The notes beneath the pieces were generated by a model, which was not told the origin of the DNA, ran no database searches, and was given only the letters and a program-made list of their open reading frames with translations. Position numbers and translations under genes: made by a program. Below, one piece after another: positions 1-8,716 of a DNA stretch of 64,000 nt (its first letter is position 1; each line of letters starts with the position of its first letter). Origin of the DNA: Clostridium sp. UBA1056 (GTDB lineage Bacteria > Bacillota > Clostridia > Clostridiales > Clostridiaceae); NCBI GenBank assembly GCA_002316385.1, contig DCDL01000050.1, forward strand, positions 1-64,000, in the 5' to 3' direction.

Positions 1-159
1 GTGCGAATCGCTTTCACAGAGTGCGATGTGAGTATTAGAACGGGTAGTCATCGGATAAAATTCTTAGAACTATCTTTTTTAAACTACTGTTCTTTAGAAT
101 ACCTTGTATTTTTGAGCAAAGAAAAAAGCTATAAGAAAGAATATCTTTCTTATAGCTAA
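1..159 (+). other. Unidentified open frame entering from the left edge
   Basis: Frame 1 is open from the first base to a TAA at 157-159 (52 codons). The first 60 bases are clearly richer in G+C than what follows, so they could be the tail of a real gene. The last part overlaps a hairpin and looks non-coding. I do not recognise a family and there is no start in view. Confidence 0.15.
127..157 (-). terminator. Hairpin, likely intrinsic terminator
   Basis: A perfect 13-bp stem (127-139 with 145-157) closes a 5-nt loop. On the minus strand it is followed by a run of six T, so it would terminate leftward transcription. Confidence 0.45.
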
Positions 160-762
160 ACCTAACACTTTATTTTACTTAGGCAATATTCTAAATCTTT
201 GATTTAATAAATATCACCTACTTCCTCAGTATATATGAGAAAAGTTTTATATTAACATACATCTCATGAACAGAGAAGTACAGTAAACAATTAAGTATCC
301 TTCATACTTAATCAATTTATAGGTTCCTCTACAAATCCATAAAATATATATTAAATTGCATTATTATAAACTTGTGCTACCTTTTTAGGTCAATGAATTT
401 TTCATAACATTTTAGAACAAAGGTAACTATGACCTCTCCTTTAAGAATAGTCCTATTAAAAGTTTTACCTTTTTAATATTTATATCTTAAGTTAAGTCTC
501 ACATAATAATTAAGTAAAATTTAGAAATAGCTCAATAAGATTGATTTCATTTCAATTGTTTTAAAAAGAAGCATCACAAAAAATCCTATAGAAGTACTAT
601 AGATTATCAACGCAAATAAATCCTTCTTTAAATTAAATATTCTCTTTTCTTGAAAATCTAATTAACAATTGATTCTAATCAACATCTCATTGTCTCCTTC
701 CTAAATTTAAAATTATAAGTATAATTTACCATATCAATTCTATATAGTCAATACATTTTTTT
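160..762. other. Gene-free stretch
   Basis: About 600 bp of very AT-rich sequence downstream of the 5'-nucleotidase family gene. I see no convincing reading frame with a ribosome binding site, only a weak hairpin (CTATAG / CTATAG) near 583-600. Confidence 0.4.
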
Positions 763-2448
763 CTATTCTTTATTTATTAGTCCTAATTCTTTGAGCTCGT
801 ATATATTTAATGATTTATTATATGGTAATTCAATAATACCTTCATTAACTAATTTTATTACTTCTTCTTTATAAGGTGACTCCAAATTAACTCCTGTTAT
901 TTGCCAATTATTATCTACCTCTGGAGATATAATACCTTTATTTTTTATATACCCTACTATCATATCCCTAATTGTATTTGATGATTTCCATATATAATCA
1001 TTTTTAGCTAACTTTCTTCCCTTTAAATTTGCAAAGTAACAATAATCACTAAGGGCTAGTTTTAATATCTGATCTTCTTTTACTAACTCATCTTTAAATC
1101 GTAAGTCTACAACACGCTGTCCTACTAGCTTTGAGAGGTCAACCTTATAATCTACTCCAGCAAAAAATTCATGTTGATATCCTGGAATATCCATAGTAAA
1201 GCTTATGGAAATATCCCCTAATTTCCACTGATTATAGGCTGAAGCAGCCCATTCCATATAATCCTTTAATTCTTTTCCTGTAACCTCCACCACATAAAGA
1301 TAGGTTGTAAATTTGTATATACTAAAAATATTTCCATAGGTTATAGGTCCCTTTTTTAGGTCACTATAATCTCTAATTAAAGAGGTTGATGTGACATCTG
1401 CACCTGAATTTATAAGCTGAACCTTATTTATTAATTCTATAAGTGGAGTATCTCTAAGCTTTCCTTCAGGTATAAAGTTTATTTCATTCTTTGGTTGAAA
1501 ATTTTCAGTGGCCTTACCTATTACTTTTGTAGTAAAATCTATGGTTTCTTTATGTGCTTTATTGACAACAGGTAGCTTCCTTAAATCATCACTAGACTGA
1601 TACTCCTTCATAGGTACAACTTTTAGTTGTCTATCTATAATCTGATTATTACTATCTAAAATTAAGTCAAAGTGCATTATTTCTCGTCCATTATCTGTGG
1701 CACCTCCAATAAGAGTTTTTCCTATTTTATCTTTTACTGTTATATGAAAGTGTCCTACTACTAATATGTCTATTTCTGGACATAACTTTAATATTTTCTC
1801 AGCTGCATCACTTTGACTTTTCTTATCATGTTCTGCAATCATACTCGCATGCGCCATTACCACTATTACATCTACTTTATTTTTAATTTCATTTACATAT
1901 CTATAGGCAACTTCACCAAGATCATAGAACTTTAATTCCTTCACTAAATCTCCTGCCCATCTTGGTACATTAGGAGTAGTTAATCCTATAATTCCAACTT
2001 TAACTCCCCCACAATTTAAAATCCTATAGGAATCTACAAAATCTTTCCCATTTACTTTATATTTTACATTAGCAGAAATAAAGGGAAACATACTTTGGTT
2101 TTCAAGAGATTTTATTAAATCAATACCAAAGTTGAACTCATGATTTCCTAATGTCATAGCATCATATTTCATGTAATTCATAGCTGAAATTATAGGATGT
2201 TCTTCCTTTATCTTATTATTATAGATTTCATCTGTTAAAATATTTCCTTGAATTATATCTCCATTATCTATTAACAAAGTATTGGGGTTTTCTTTTCTTA
2301 CTTTGCTTATATATGAATAAAGATGATTCATGCCACTATCACTTAAAGACTCACCATTCTCATAATTATGTCCTAAAATATTACCATGCACATCTGTAGT
2401 TGCTAAGATAGTAATCTTTTTATCCTTTGTAGCCATATTATTATTCAT
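763..2448 (-). CDS. 5'-nucleotidase / 2',3'-cyclic phosphodiesterase family metallophosphatase
   Basis: A 561-residue UshA/YfkN-type enzyme expected to hydrolyse nucleotides or related phosphoesters with two metal ions. The N-terminal calcineurin-like domain shows the metal ligands in order: DVH at residues 19-21, a DNGD motif near 61-64, GNHE at 101-104, an AHAS histidine near 200 and GHFH near 235. The C-terminal half fits the 5'-nucleotidase substrate-binding domain. There is no signal peptide or wall anchor, unlike secreted UshA, so a cytoplasmic role is likely. GGAGG lies 11 nt before the chosen ATG. The exact substrate cannot be read from sequence. Confidence 0.85.
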   Translation of the reverse strand: MNNNMATKDKKITILATTDVHGNILGHNYENGESLSDSGMNHLYSYISKVRKENPNTLLIDNGDIIQGNILTDEIYNNKIKEEHPIISAMNYMKYDAMTLGNHEFNFGIDLIKSLENQSMFPFISANVKYKVNGKDFVDSYRILNCGGVKVGIIGLTTPNVPRWAGDLVKELKFYDLGEVAYRYVNEIKNKVDVIVVMAHASMIAEHDKKSQSDAAEKILKLCPEIDILVVGHFHITVKDKIGKTLIGGATDNGREIMHFDLILDSNNQIIDRQLKVVPMKEYQSSDDLRKLPVVNKAHKETIDFTTKVIGKATENFQPKNEINFIPEGKLRDTPLIELINKVQLINSGADVTSTSLIRDYSDLKKGPITYGNIFSIYKFTTYLYVVEVTGKELKDYMEWAASAYNQWKLGDISISFTMDIPGYQHEFFAGVDYKVDLSKLVGQRVVDLRFKDELVKEDQILKLALSDYCYFANLKGRKLAKNDYIWKSSNTIRDMIVGYIKNKGIISPEVDNNWQITGVNLESPYKEEVIKLVNEGIIELPYNKSLNIYELKELGLINKE

Positions 2449-2453
2449 TTATA

Positions 2454-2534
2454 TTACATCCTCCAAGCTAAAAGGTTCATCACCAAGGATAGTTTTTTTA
2501 GTTCTCCTCCACCAATAGCTATTATCGTTTTCAT
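2454..2534 (-). pseudogene. N-terminal remnant of a peptidase E (S51)-like gene
   Basis: A GGAGG site followed 6 nt later by ATG opens a 26-codon frame beginning MKTIIAIGGGELKK, which matches the N-terminus of peptidase E / S51 dipeptidases. The similarity stops after a run of seven A and the frame ends just before the start of the 5'-nucleotidase family gene. I read it as the stump left by a deletion. It could also act as a short leader peptide. Confidence 0.4.
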
Positions 2535-2861
2535 AATATACCTCCATATATATAAGTTTTACTAAAGTTTCTACATTAAATTTGCTTACAATCCTAAATT
2601 ATTCTAATGAATATTAATGAATTTATTTAATATAGATTATAATATTTATACTATTTTAAAGTTTTATTCTACTAATTATAACATTTACTTCAATATAATG
2701 TAACTTTCATATTGATACTATTCTAGATTCTTTAAAATAAAGAAAGCTATAGGAAATAAATATTCTATAGCTTAATCTATATTATTCTATCTAATGAAAT
2801 TAAATCACTTAGTATAAAAATTTCTCATATTTCCGCTAAGATTTTTACTATTCAAAACCAA
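2535..2861. other. Gene-free stretch with a weak hairpin
   Basis: AT-rich spacer. The only structure seen is a 9-bp stem AAGCTATAG / CTATAGCTT (2744-2752 with 2765-2773). It lacks a clear T-run on either side. Confidence 0.35.
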
Positions 2862-2907
2862 AATGGCTGTGGCTCTTGACTAGTTTTAGTCAAGAGCCAC
2901 AGCCATT
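2862..2907 (-). terminator. Strong intrinsic terminator after the RDD gene
   Basis: A perfect 20-bp stem (2862-2881 with 2888-2907) closes a 6-nt loop. It begins 9 bp past the RDD gene stop codon and is followed on the minus strand by a T-rich stretch. Confidence 0.8.
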
Positions 2908-2915
2908 CCTCATTT

Positions 2916-3323
2916 CTATAACTTTAGAACTGATTTTCCTACGGTTTTCTTTAATTTAGTAGCTTCTATTATAATACCATATAAAATATTTACGATTGCA
3001 TATATAACTAAAAATGTTAATATTTTATCTCCAACCTTATATCCAAAAGGAATTAATATTACATTAAATAAATAAAGTAGTACAAAACTAATTATTAAAC
3101 TTACACATTGATCAATTATACTAGCTCCTAATTTTGCCAGAAATCCAACGTGTTTATCCTTGATTTCTTCAGTTTCTACTGGTAAATCTTTTACTTCTTC
3201 TTCCACAGATTCTTCTAAAGCTTCTTCTACTTCCTCTTTATCCTCTACTATAGTTTCTTCTGTTGTAATTTCCTGTTCTATATTGTTATCATCGTTTTTT
3301 ATATTTTCTTCATCCTTCAACAT
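2916..3323 (-). CDS. RDD-family small membrane protein with acidic N-terminus
   Basis: 135 residues. Residues 1-55 are a highly acidic, probably disordered or coiled region rich in E and D. From about residue 60 follow two hydrophobic segments (about 66-90 and 98-120). The second ends in TVGKSVLKL, the usual end of an RDD helix pair, and the RDD signature is seen as GASIIDQ. The third helix of longer RDD proteins is missing. GGAGG is 7 nt before ATG. The gene is monocistronic, with its own terminator. The function is unknown; the family is thought to be involved in transport. Confidence 0.65.
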   Translation of the reverse strand: MLKDEENIKNDDNNIEQEITTEETIVEDKEEVEEALEESVEEEVKDLPVETEEIKDKHVGFLAKLGASIIDQCVSLIISFVLLYLFNVILIPFGYKVGDKILTFLVIYAIVNILYGIIIEATKLKKTVGKSVLKL

Positions 3324-3672
3324 GAAATACCTCCTATAATATTTATAGACTCTCTGATAAATATACTACACTTCAAATTATCTGTAAATTAATTCTATGT
3401 AAACTTAATATGAATTTATATAATGCATTTTTCTACATATGAATAAGAATAAACTTTATTTTGTATGTCCTTTCGTATAATGCCCCTTCTTCCTTAAATG
3501 TGAATTAATTCAATTATATTTAATACTATCGTAAACTTGAATTTTTAGTTTTACCATAGCTTAAATTTTATATCCATATGGCTAAAATACTTATTGTCTT
3601 ATAATTTGACATTAGTTAATAAAATTGATACAATTTATAAGTAATAATTAATATTAATTAGGAGGACTTATT
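3324..3672. other. Divergent intergenic region
   Basis: The spacer separates the leftward RDD gene from the rightward DUF2871 gene, so it should hold both promoters. I cannot name them with confidence. No reading frame is supported. Confidence 0.35.
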
Positions 3673-4098
3673 ATGAAGAAATTGATCAATATTTCTTTTA
3701 TATATGCCATAGCTGCAATGGTTTTTGGAGTATTTTTTAGAGAATTTACTAAATTTAATAATTTTGCAGGTAATACTACTCTTTCTCTTTTACATGTGCA
3801 CTTATTTACTTTAGGAATGTTATTCTTCCTTATAGTAGCTTCATTAAATAACAATTTCTCAATTACAAAGCATAAGAAATTTAAATTTTTCTTTTATTCT
3901 TATAATATTGGACTAGTTATTACTACTGCAATGCTTCTGTGGAGAGGTATACTCCAAACCCTGTTAATTGAACCTACTCCTGCAATTAATGCCTCTATAT
4001 CTGGAATTGCTGGTATAGGACATATGCTACTTTCTATAGGTATAATAACCTTATTTATAATTATAAAATCTCAATTAAAACTTAAAGAAGAAAATTAA
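3673..4098 (+). CDS. DUF2871 four-helix membrane protein
   Basis: 141 residues with four predicted membrane segments (about 5-25, 38-58, 73-95 and 112-133). The conserved FREFTKF motif follows helix 1 and HVH lies at the start of helix 2, both typical of DUF2871. The histidines suggest haem or metal binding, but this is inference. AGGAGG lies 8 nt before ATG. The gene stands alone, with a terminator directly after it. Confidence 0.75.
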   Translation: MKKLINISFIYAIAAMVFGVFFREFTKFNNFAGNTTLSLLHVHLFTLGMLFFLIVASLNNNFSITKHKKFKFFFYSYNIGLVITTAMLLWRGILQTLLIEPTPAINASISGIAGIGHMLLSIGIITLFIIIKSQLKLKEEN

Positions 4099-4105
4099 CA
4101 TATAC

Positions 4106-4150
4106 AAAAAGAAGGCCACAGTAATTTTAAAATGTAGGTCTTCTTTTTTA
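4106..4150 (+). terminator. Intrinsic terminator after the DUF2871 gene
   Basis: AAGAAGGCC pairs with GGTCTTCTT (one G-T pair), followed by six T. Confidence 0.65.
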
Positions 4151-4192
4151 ATGAAGGTTTATTTTTGTAAAATAGCTTTAATATAAAAAAAC

Positions 4193-4438
4193 TTAAGCCT
4201 TATTTTTCTTATCTGTTTCCTTAAATAGCTTATATAAATAGTATAAGTTTACAAAGACTATTATCCCATTAGTTATAGCTACAGGATATGCTCCTATTAT
4301 TAGTCCATATATTACAAATAAAATACATCCCACTAAATTAATAAACCTTAGTTTAAATACGTCTTTCATAAACATAGAAATTGCAATTAGTATAGATGCT
4401 AAATAACCTATCCATTCAATAAATGTACCATTAAACAT
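4193..4438 (-). CDS. YgjV-like small inner-membrane protein
   Basis: 81 residues with three hydrophobic helices. The sequence pattern IGYLASI, then KLRFINLVG, then YGLIIG and NGIIVFVNLYYL matches the Imp-YgjV family of short membrane proteins. GGAGG lies 7 nt before ATG. The function is unknown. It ends convergently towards the DUF2871 gene. Confidence 0.65.
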   Translation of the reverse strand: MFNGTFIEWIGYLASILIAISMFMKDVFKLRFINLVGCILFVIYGLIIGAYPVAITNGIIVFVNLYYLYKLFKETDKKNKA

Positions 4439-4752
4439 GAATCTTCCTCCTAAAATTAATTTTATTTATTAGAACTTATATATTAATAAAACTAATATAC
4501 TTATTTATAGTCTCTCTATTCTATATTTTTTTATTTATATGAATACTATTTTTTATTTATACTAAGCTTTTCACTTTTTAACACTAATTTTATCTTTACC
4601 TTATAAAGGCATCTAATATATTATTATGAACAAGTATAGATTATTTTAACCTACATATAAAATTGTTTCATTTAAATTCAACTCATATTTTACTTCAGCT
4701 CCAATATTATAAATATATATCTTAACCTATGTATTCACAAATCATAGCATAA
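4439..4752. other. Gene-free stretch
   Basis: AT-rich spacer upstream of the YgjV-like gene. No supported reading frame and no structure apart from the terminator that closes it. Confidence 0.35.
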
Positions 4753-4785
4753 AAACTACCTCAAATATTTAATTTGAGGTAGTTT
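4753..4785 (-). terminator. Terminator of the Mrp-DUF134 operon
   Basis: A perfect 14-bp stem (4753-4766 with 4772-4785) with a 5-nt loop lies immediately after the DUF134 stop codon. It is followed by a T-rich stretch on the minus strand. Confidence 0.8.
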
Positions 4786-4786
4786 C

Positions 4787-5233
4787 TTAAATTTCATTAT
4801 TATCTCTACACCAAGTTTCACAAAAGTCTGCTTTCTTACTACATACCACTCTTTTATCATCGCAACTAGGGCAATTATTTCTATCTTGCTCATATTTTAT
4901 ATTGTAGGTATTACCACATCCTGAACACTTAAACTTACAAAAATCAGTAGTATACTCTCCACCATTTATCCTTATTGCATTTCCATTGGAGAGAGCTATA
5001 GCAACCTTTTTTCTTGCACTATCTATTATATTTTGAAAGGTTTGCCTTGATATCTGCATCTTCTCTGCACATTCCTCTTGATTCAAGCCTTCTATATCTT
5101 TAAGTCTCATTGCTTGAAGCTCTTCCACCTTCAATACAACATCTTCCAACTTACATTTTTCCTTTCCTAACGGTACAAAGTAAGCACTTTTAGGAAAAAA
5201 ATCTACTTTTCTAAATTTAGTTGGTCTTGCCAC
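4787..5233 (-). CDS. DUF134 family HTH regulator with cysteine-rich tail
   Basis: The family normally starts ARPTKFRKV. That sequence follows a GTG at 5233 preceded by GGGAGAGGG, so I choose GTG over the ATG at 5248, which has no good ribosome site. The 148-residue protein has a sigma-70 region 4-like helix-turn-helix (LKDIEGLNQEECAEKM and following) and a C-terminal set of cysteines in CxxC pairs likely to bind zinc or an iron-sulfur cluster. It lies 40 bp downstream of the Mrp/NBP35 gene on the same strand and is probably co-transcribed with it. It is a candidate to bind the paired operators in front of that gene. Confidence 0.7.
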   Translation of the reverse strand: MARPTKFRKVDFFPKSAYFVPLGKEKCKLEDVVLKVEELQAMRLKDIEGLNQEECAEKMQISRQTFQNIIDSARKKVAIALSNGNAIRINGGEYTTDFCKFKCSGCGNTYNIKYEQDRNNCPSCDDKRVVCSKKADFCETWCRDNNEI

Positions 5234-5273
5234 TATACCCTCTCCCATTTAAATTATATAATTATATTTTATC

Positions 5274-6101
5274 CTAAATCTTATTTAGCTTTTCAATTAT
5301 GTTTTCAACAATTGGATTAAAGATATTTTTAAATTCATCTTGATGTTCTTCTCCTTTTGATAAATTACTAATACTACTTATCATAGGAAGTTCACCTAAA
5401 AGACTTAAATTCATATCCTTCAAAAATTTTTCTGTATCTTCTCCATTAAATAGTTGAATTTTCTTATCACAATCAGGACATTTAATATAGCTCATGTTTT
5501 CAATAATCCCTAAAACATTTATATTTAATTTTCTTGCCATATTAACTGCCTTTGCAACTATCATAGAAACAAAATCCTGCGGAACAGACACCATAACTAT
5601 TCCATTAATTGGTATGCTTTGCATTACTGTTAGAGCCACATCCCCTGTTCCTGGTGGCATATCAATTACTAAATAGTCTAGCTCTCCCCAGATTACATCT
5701 GTCCAAAACTGCTTAACCATTCCACCAATCATAGGACCCCTCCAAATTACAGGTTCTTCTTCATTTTCAACTAATAGATTTAAAGACATTACCTTTATAC
5801 CTTCTTTTGACTCTACAGGATATATATTTTTTCCATCTCCCATTGCTTTTTTACCTGTTAATCCAAGAAGTCTTGGTATACTTGGTCCTGTAATATCTGC
5901 ATCTAAAATTCCTACACTATATCCTTTTTCCTTTAATTGTCTTGCTATCAAAGTAGACATAGATGATTTACCAACTCCACCTTTTCCACTCATAACTCCA
6001 ATAATTGTCTTTACTTTATTTAAGGGATTATTTTCTATTCCACAGCTTCCTTTATCTTTGCTACATCCACCCTTTGATGGACATGTATCACATGCTGACA
6101 T
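5274..6101 (-). CDS. Mrp/NBP35-type P-loop ATPase, iron-sulfur cluster carrier
   Basis: A 275-residue ApbC/Mrp family protein thought to carry and deliver iron-sulfur clusters. The N-terminus has four cysteines (4, 7, 13, 20) as in NBP35. The deviant Walker A GKGGVGKS is at 39-46, a DADITGPS switch near 67, and VIDMPPGTGD near 145. A CPDC pair near 212 is the expected cluster-binding CxxC. GGAG lies 10 nt before ATG. Two palindromic operators stand upstream and the DUF134 regulator gene follows, so the pair is probably regulated as a unit. Confidence 0.85.
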   Translation of the reverse strand: MSACDTCPSKGGCSKDKGSCGIENNPLNKVKTIIGVMSGKGGVGKSSMSTLIARQLKEKGYSVGILDADITGPSIPRLLGLTGKKAMGDGKNIYPVESKEGIKVMSLNLLVENEEEPVIWRGPMIGGMVKQFWTDVIWGELDYLVIDMPPGTGDVALTVMQSIPINGIVMVSVPQDFVSMIVAKAVNMARKLNINVLGIIENMSYIKCPDCDKKIQLFNGEDTEKFLKDMNLSLLGELPMISSISNLSKGEEHQDEFKNIFNPIVENIIEKLNKI

Positions 6102-6121
6102 AAGATCATCTCCTCGTTATT

Positions 6122-6177
6122 ATTGGCATTTGCCAATTTTATATTACTTCTATTTTTAATTATTGTCAAATGCCAAT
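6122..6177 (-). promoter_or_regulatory. Two palindromic operators upstream of the Mrp gene
   Basis: The palindrome ATTGGCA-TT-TGCCAAT is at 6122-6137. A second copy with one mismatch, ATTGTCA-AA-TGCCAAT, is at 6162-6177. Centres are 40 bp apart, nearly four helical turns, so dimers would sit on the same face. Placement 20-75 bp before the start codon suggests repression or cooperative binding. The binding protein is unknown; the co-transcribed DUF134 protein is one candidate. Confidence 0.6.
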
Positions 6178-6272
6178 AATCTATATTCTACAAGAACTCA
6201 TTAACACAATTTTACACTTAAGAATATATTTGTTGTTACAGTAAAACAACATCACTAAGAATGTGATTATTA

Positions 6273-6479
6273 GTGTATCCAGCTTATAAACCTATGGAAA
6301 AGTGCATCAAATGTGAGGAAGTTAAAGCTACCTTTCCTCCACAACATCAAGATTGTCAGCCGGGTTTAGAATATCTAATGTTTCCTAGACCAATTTCAGA
6401 ACCCCCCTATTACTTAGGAAATAGAAAACTCAATAATAAAGTAGCTATAATAACAGGTGCTAACATGTGTATCAGATAA
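6273..6479 (+). pseudogene. Truncated SDR oxidoreductase (general stress protein 39-like)
   Basis: The frame YPAYKPMEKCIK...FPPQHQD.QPG...PRPISEPPYYLGNRKLNNKVAIITG matches the N-terminal 60 residues of YdaD-type short-chain dehydrogenases. It breaks exactly at the nucleotide-binding TGxxxGIG loop (ITGANMCIR, then stop), so no active enzyme is made. There is no good ribosome site. A shifted frame continues to 6627 with an unrelated-looking tail (NLGENLQIAHKQSRQRL...), suggesting a deletion joint between two genes. Confidence 0.6.
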
Positions 6480-7040
6480 CTATTGTAACTTAGGAGAAAA
6501 TTTACAAATAGCACATAAACAATCAAGGCAAAGATTAATTGATTGGGTATATACACAAGCTAAAAATGGTATTAGCAAATATGCTATTTTTAACGTTCTT
6601 AAACTGTCCCACAATAAGTACGCCTAATTAGAGTGAAATAATGGAATCATTTTTGCTCATTTAAAGTTTATACAAAAATCAAATATAACCTGCTACACTC
6701 AGCAGGATTTTATTTTAGCAAAATCCTAATTAATTATAATCACATAACTTTTCAATCAATTATTTTCTCCTTTGATTTCACAAATATGGATTTAAAATAA
6801 TTATATAAAACATAATAGTTGAATTTTCAATCCACTATGTAATATTTTGTTGTTTTTTATAATTATAATGTTTTCGAATAGATTATTATTATTTATTTTA
6901 ATTCATAATAAGAGCCATATACTAATATTTATTATGTTATCCTATATAAGGAATTGTTACAAATTTTTCACGTAACTATAACTTACTTAAAATTGATTCA
7001 TATATGTGAATTAATTTGGTAATATACAAGGGGGATTACA
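6480..7040. other. Decayed region upstream of the peptide transporter
   Basis: Holds the out-of-frame tail of the SDR remnant (to about 6627), a plus-strand terminator at 6689, and an AT-rich leader before the substrate-binding protein gene. No intact gene is seen. Confidence 0.4.
6689..6716 (+). terminator. Intrinsic terminator
   Basis: CCTGCT / AGCAGG stem with a 6-nt loop followed by ATTTTATTTT. Confidence 0.55.
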
Positions 7041-8633
7041 ATGAAAAAGACTAGATTTCTTAGCGTTGGACTATCTTTAATACTATCTTTATCATTAATT
7101 GGATGTAGTTCGAAAAATAGTTCTACTGATACTGAGGCAAAAACAAATGAAACTGCTCAACAACAAATAAAAGATGGAGGAACAATGGTATTTTCAGCTA
7201 GAACTGATCCAAGCTGTCTTAATCCATTTTTTCAACAAAACAGAGTTACTTATACAATAAACAATGCTTTATTTGATCCACTATATGTAGTTGATAAAGG
7301 TGAAGTAAGATACTACTTAGCAGAAAGTATTGAAGCTTCTGAAGATAAACTTACATATACATTAAAATTAAAAGATAATTTAACATGGCATGACGGAACA
7401 AAAATAACAGCAGATGATGTTGTTTATAGTGTAAATGTAGCTAAAGATGAAAATCAAGGAATTGATGCTAGACAAACCTTTGTTATTGATGAAAAAGAAG
7501 TTCAAGCTAATAAAATAGACGACTTAACTGTAGAGTTTAAACTTCCAAGTGCCTTTGCACCATTCTATATATCAATTGGAGATTTTAAAATAATTCCAAA
7601 ACATATCTTTGAAGGTGAAAGTAATTTAGCTGAATCAGATAAAAACAATAATCCAATAGGTTCTGGTCCTTTTAAATTTAAAGAATGGCAAAAGGGTGAG
7701 ATGGTAACTCTTGAAAGATTTGATGATTATTATTTAGGAAAACCTCACTTAGATAGTGTAGTTTATAGAATAATTCCAGATGATAATACTTCAAAAATTG
7801 CTTTTGAAAATGGAGAAGTTTCTGCGTCGTACTTAGCTGAAGATAAATTTGAAACTTTCTCAACAGATGGCAGATTTAAAACTCATTCTTTTGATGAAGG
7901 AATGTTAAATTATCTTATATTTAATGAAAGAAATGAAAACTTAAGTAAAAAAGAGGTTAGACAAGCTATATCCTATGCCCTAAATAAAGAAGAAATTTTA
8001 AAAACATCTTATACCAATTTAGAAAATACTGAAAAAGCTTACTCTATTTTAACTCCAAACACAAAATTCTATACTGATGATGTAGAAAAATATGATCAGA
8101 ATATAGAGAAAGCCAAAGAACTTATAGGAAAATCTAGTGTTGGTAATATAAAATTAAATTTCCAATACACTCCTAAAGATAGTAAAGTTGCCATGGTTGT
8201 TAAACAACAACTCACATCTATCGGTATAGAAGTAGATGCTCAGCAAATAGATGACAATGTATACTTCTCAAAAATTCTTGGAGAACAAGAAAGAGATTAC
8301 GATATACTTATAAATGGATATGTTATGGGAAATGATCCAGATGGATATTCTAGTGCTTATATGTCTAATGGTAGCTTTAATGCTCAATGCTATATTAATA
8401 AAGAACTAGACAAGTTGTGGAAGGATGGAGCCTCTCAATCAGATGATGCAAAAAGAAAAGAAATATATGAAAAAATTCAAAAGACCATAGCTGATGATGC
8501 TGTAGTATATCCATTGCATTATTCTAAATCATTAATCGGAGTTGATGCTAAATTTGGTGGAGTTGAAGATGCTAAATTAGTGCCTATATATATGTTTGAA
8601 GACTTATCAAAAATATATATGATTCAGCAATAA
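7041..8633 (+). CDS. Peptide/nickel ABC transporter substrate-binding lipoprotein
   Basis: A 530-residue family 5 solute-binding protein. The signal peptide ends in the lipobox LIGC, so Cys22 should be lipid-anchored to the outer face of the membrane. Family features include NPFF near residue 60, LTWHDGTKITADDVVYS near 118 and a PIGSGPFKFKEW motif near 208. GGGGG lies 7 nt before ATG. It heads a three-gene transporter operon with two permeases. A hairpin after the gene probably gives an excess of binding protein over permease. The ligand (peptide, nickel or other) cannot be told. Confidence 0.9.
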   Translation: MKKTRFLSVGLSLILSLSLIGCSSKNSSTDTEAKTNETAQQQIKDGGTMVFSARTDPSCLNPFFQQNRVTYTINNALFDPLYVVDKGEVRYYLAESIEASEDKLTYTLKLKDNLTWHDGTKITADDVVYSVNVAKDENQGIDARQTFVIDEKEVQANKIDDLTVEFKLPSAFAPFYISIGDFKIIPKHIFEGESNLAESDKNNNPIGSGPFKFKEWQKGEMVTLERFDDYYLGKPHLDSVVYRIIPDDNTSKIAFENGEVSASYLAEDKFETFSTDGRFKTHSFDEGMLNYLIFNERNENLSKKEVRQAISYALNKEEILKTSYTNLENTEKAYSILTPNTKFYTDDVEKYDQNIEKAKELIGKSSVGNIKLNFQYTPKDSKVAMVVKQQLTSIGIEVDAQQIDDNVYFSKILGEQERDYDILINGYVMGNDPDGYSSAYMSNGSFNAQCYINKELDKLWKDGASQSDDAKRKEIYEKIQKTIADDAVVYPLHYSKSLIGVDAKFGGVEDAKLVPIYMFEDLSKIYMIQQ

Positions 8634-8645
8634 AAATATATTTCT

Positions 8646-8685
8646 ATGGCTCATTTACCCTTTCCAGGTACTTGAGCCATTTTTA
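8646..8685 (+). terminator. Leaky intergenic terminator between binding protein and permease
   Basis: ATGGCTCA (8646-8653) pairs with TGAGCCAT (8673-8680), followed by five T. Its place inside an operon suggests partial termination that lowers permease expression. Confidence 0.6.
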
Positions 8686-8716
8686 CATGAGCTTCTTACA
8701 TAGAAAGGAGAGTATT

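Noticed and set aside
1..60. rRNA or tRNA end at the left edge, because of higher G+C
   Set aside because: No cloverleaf or CCA end and no recognisable rRNA sequence.
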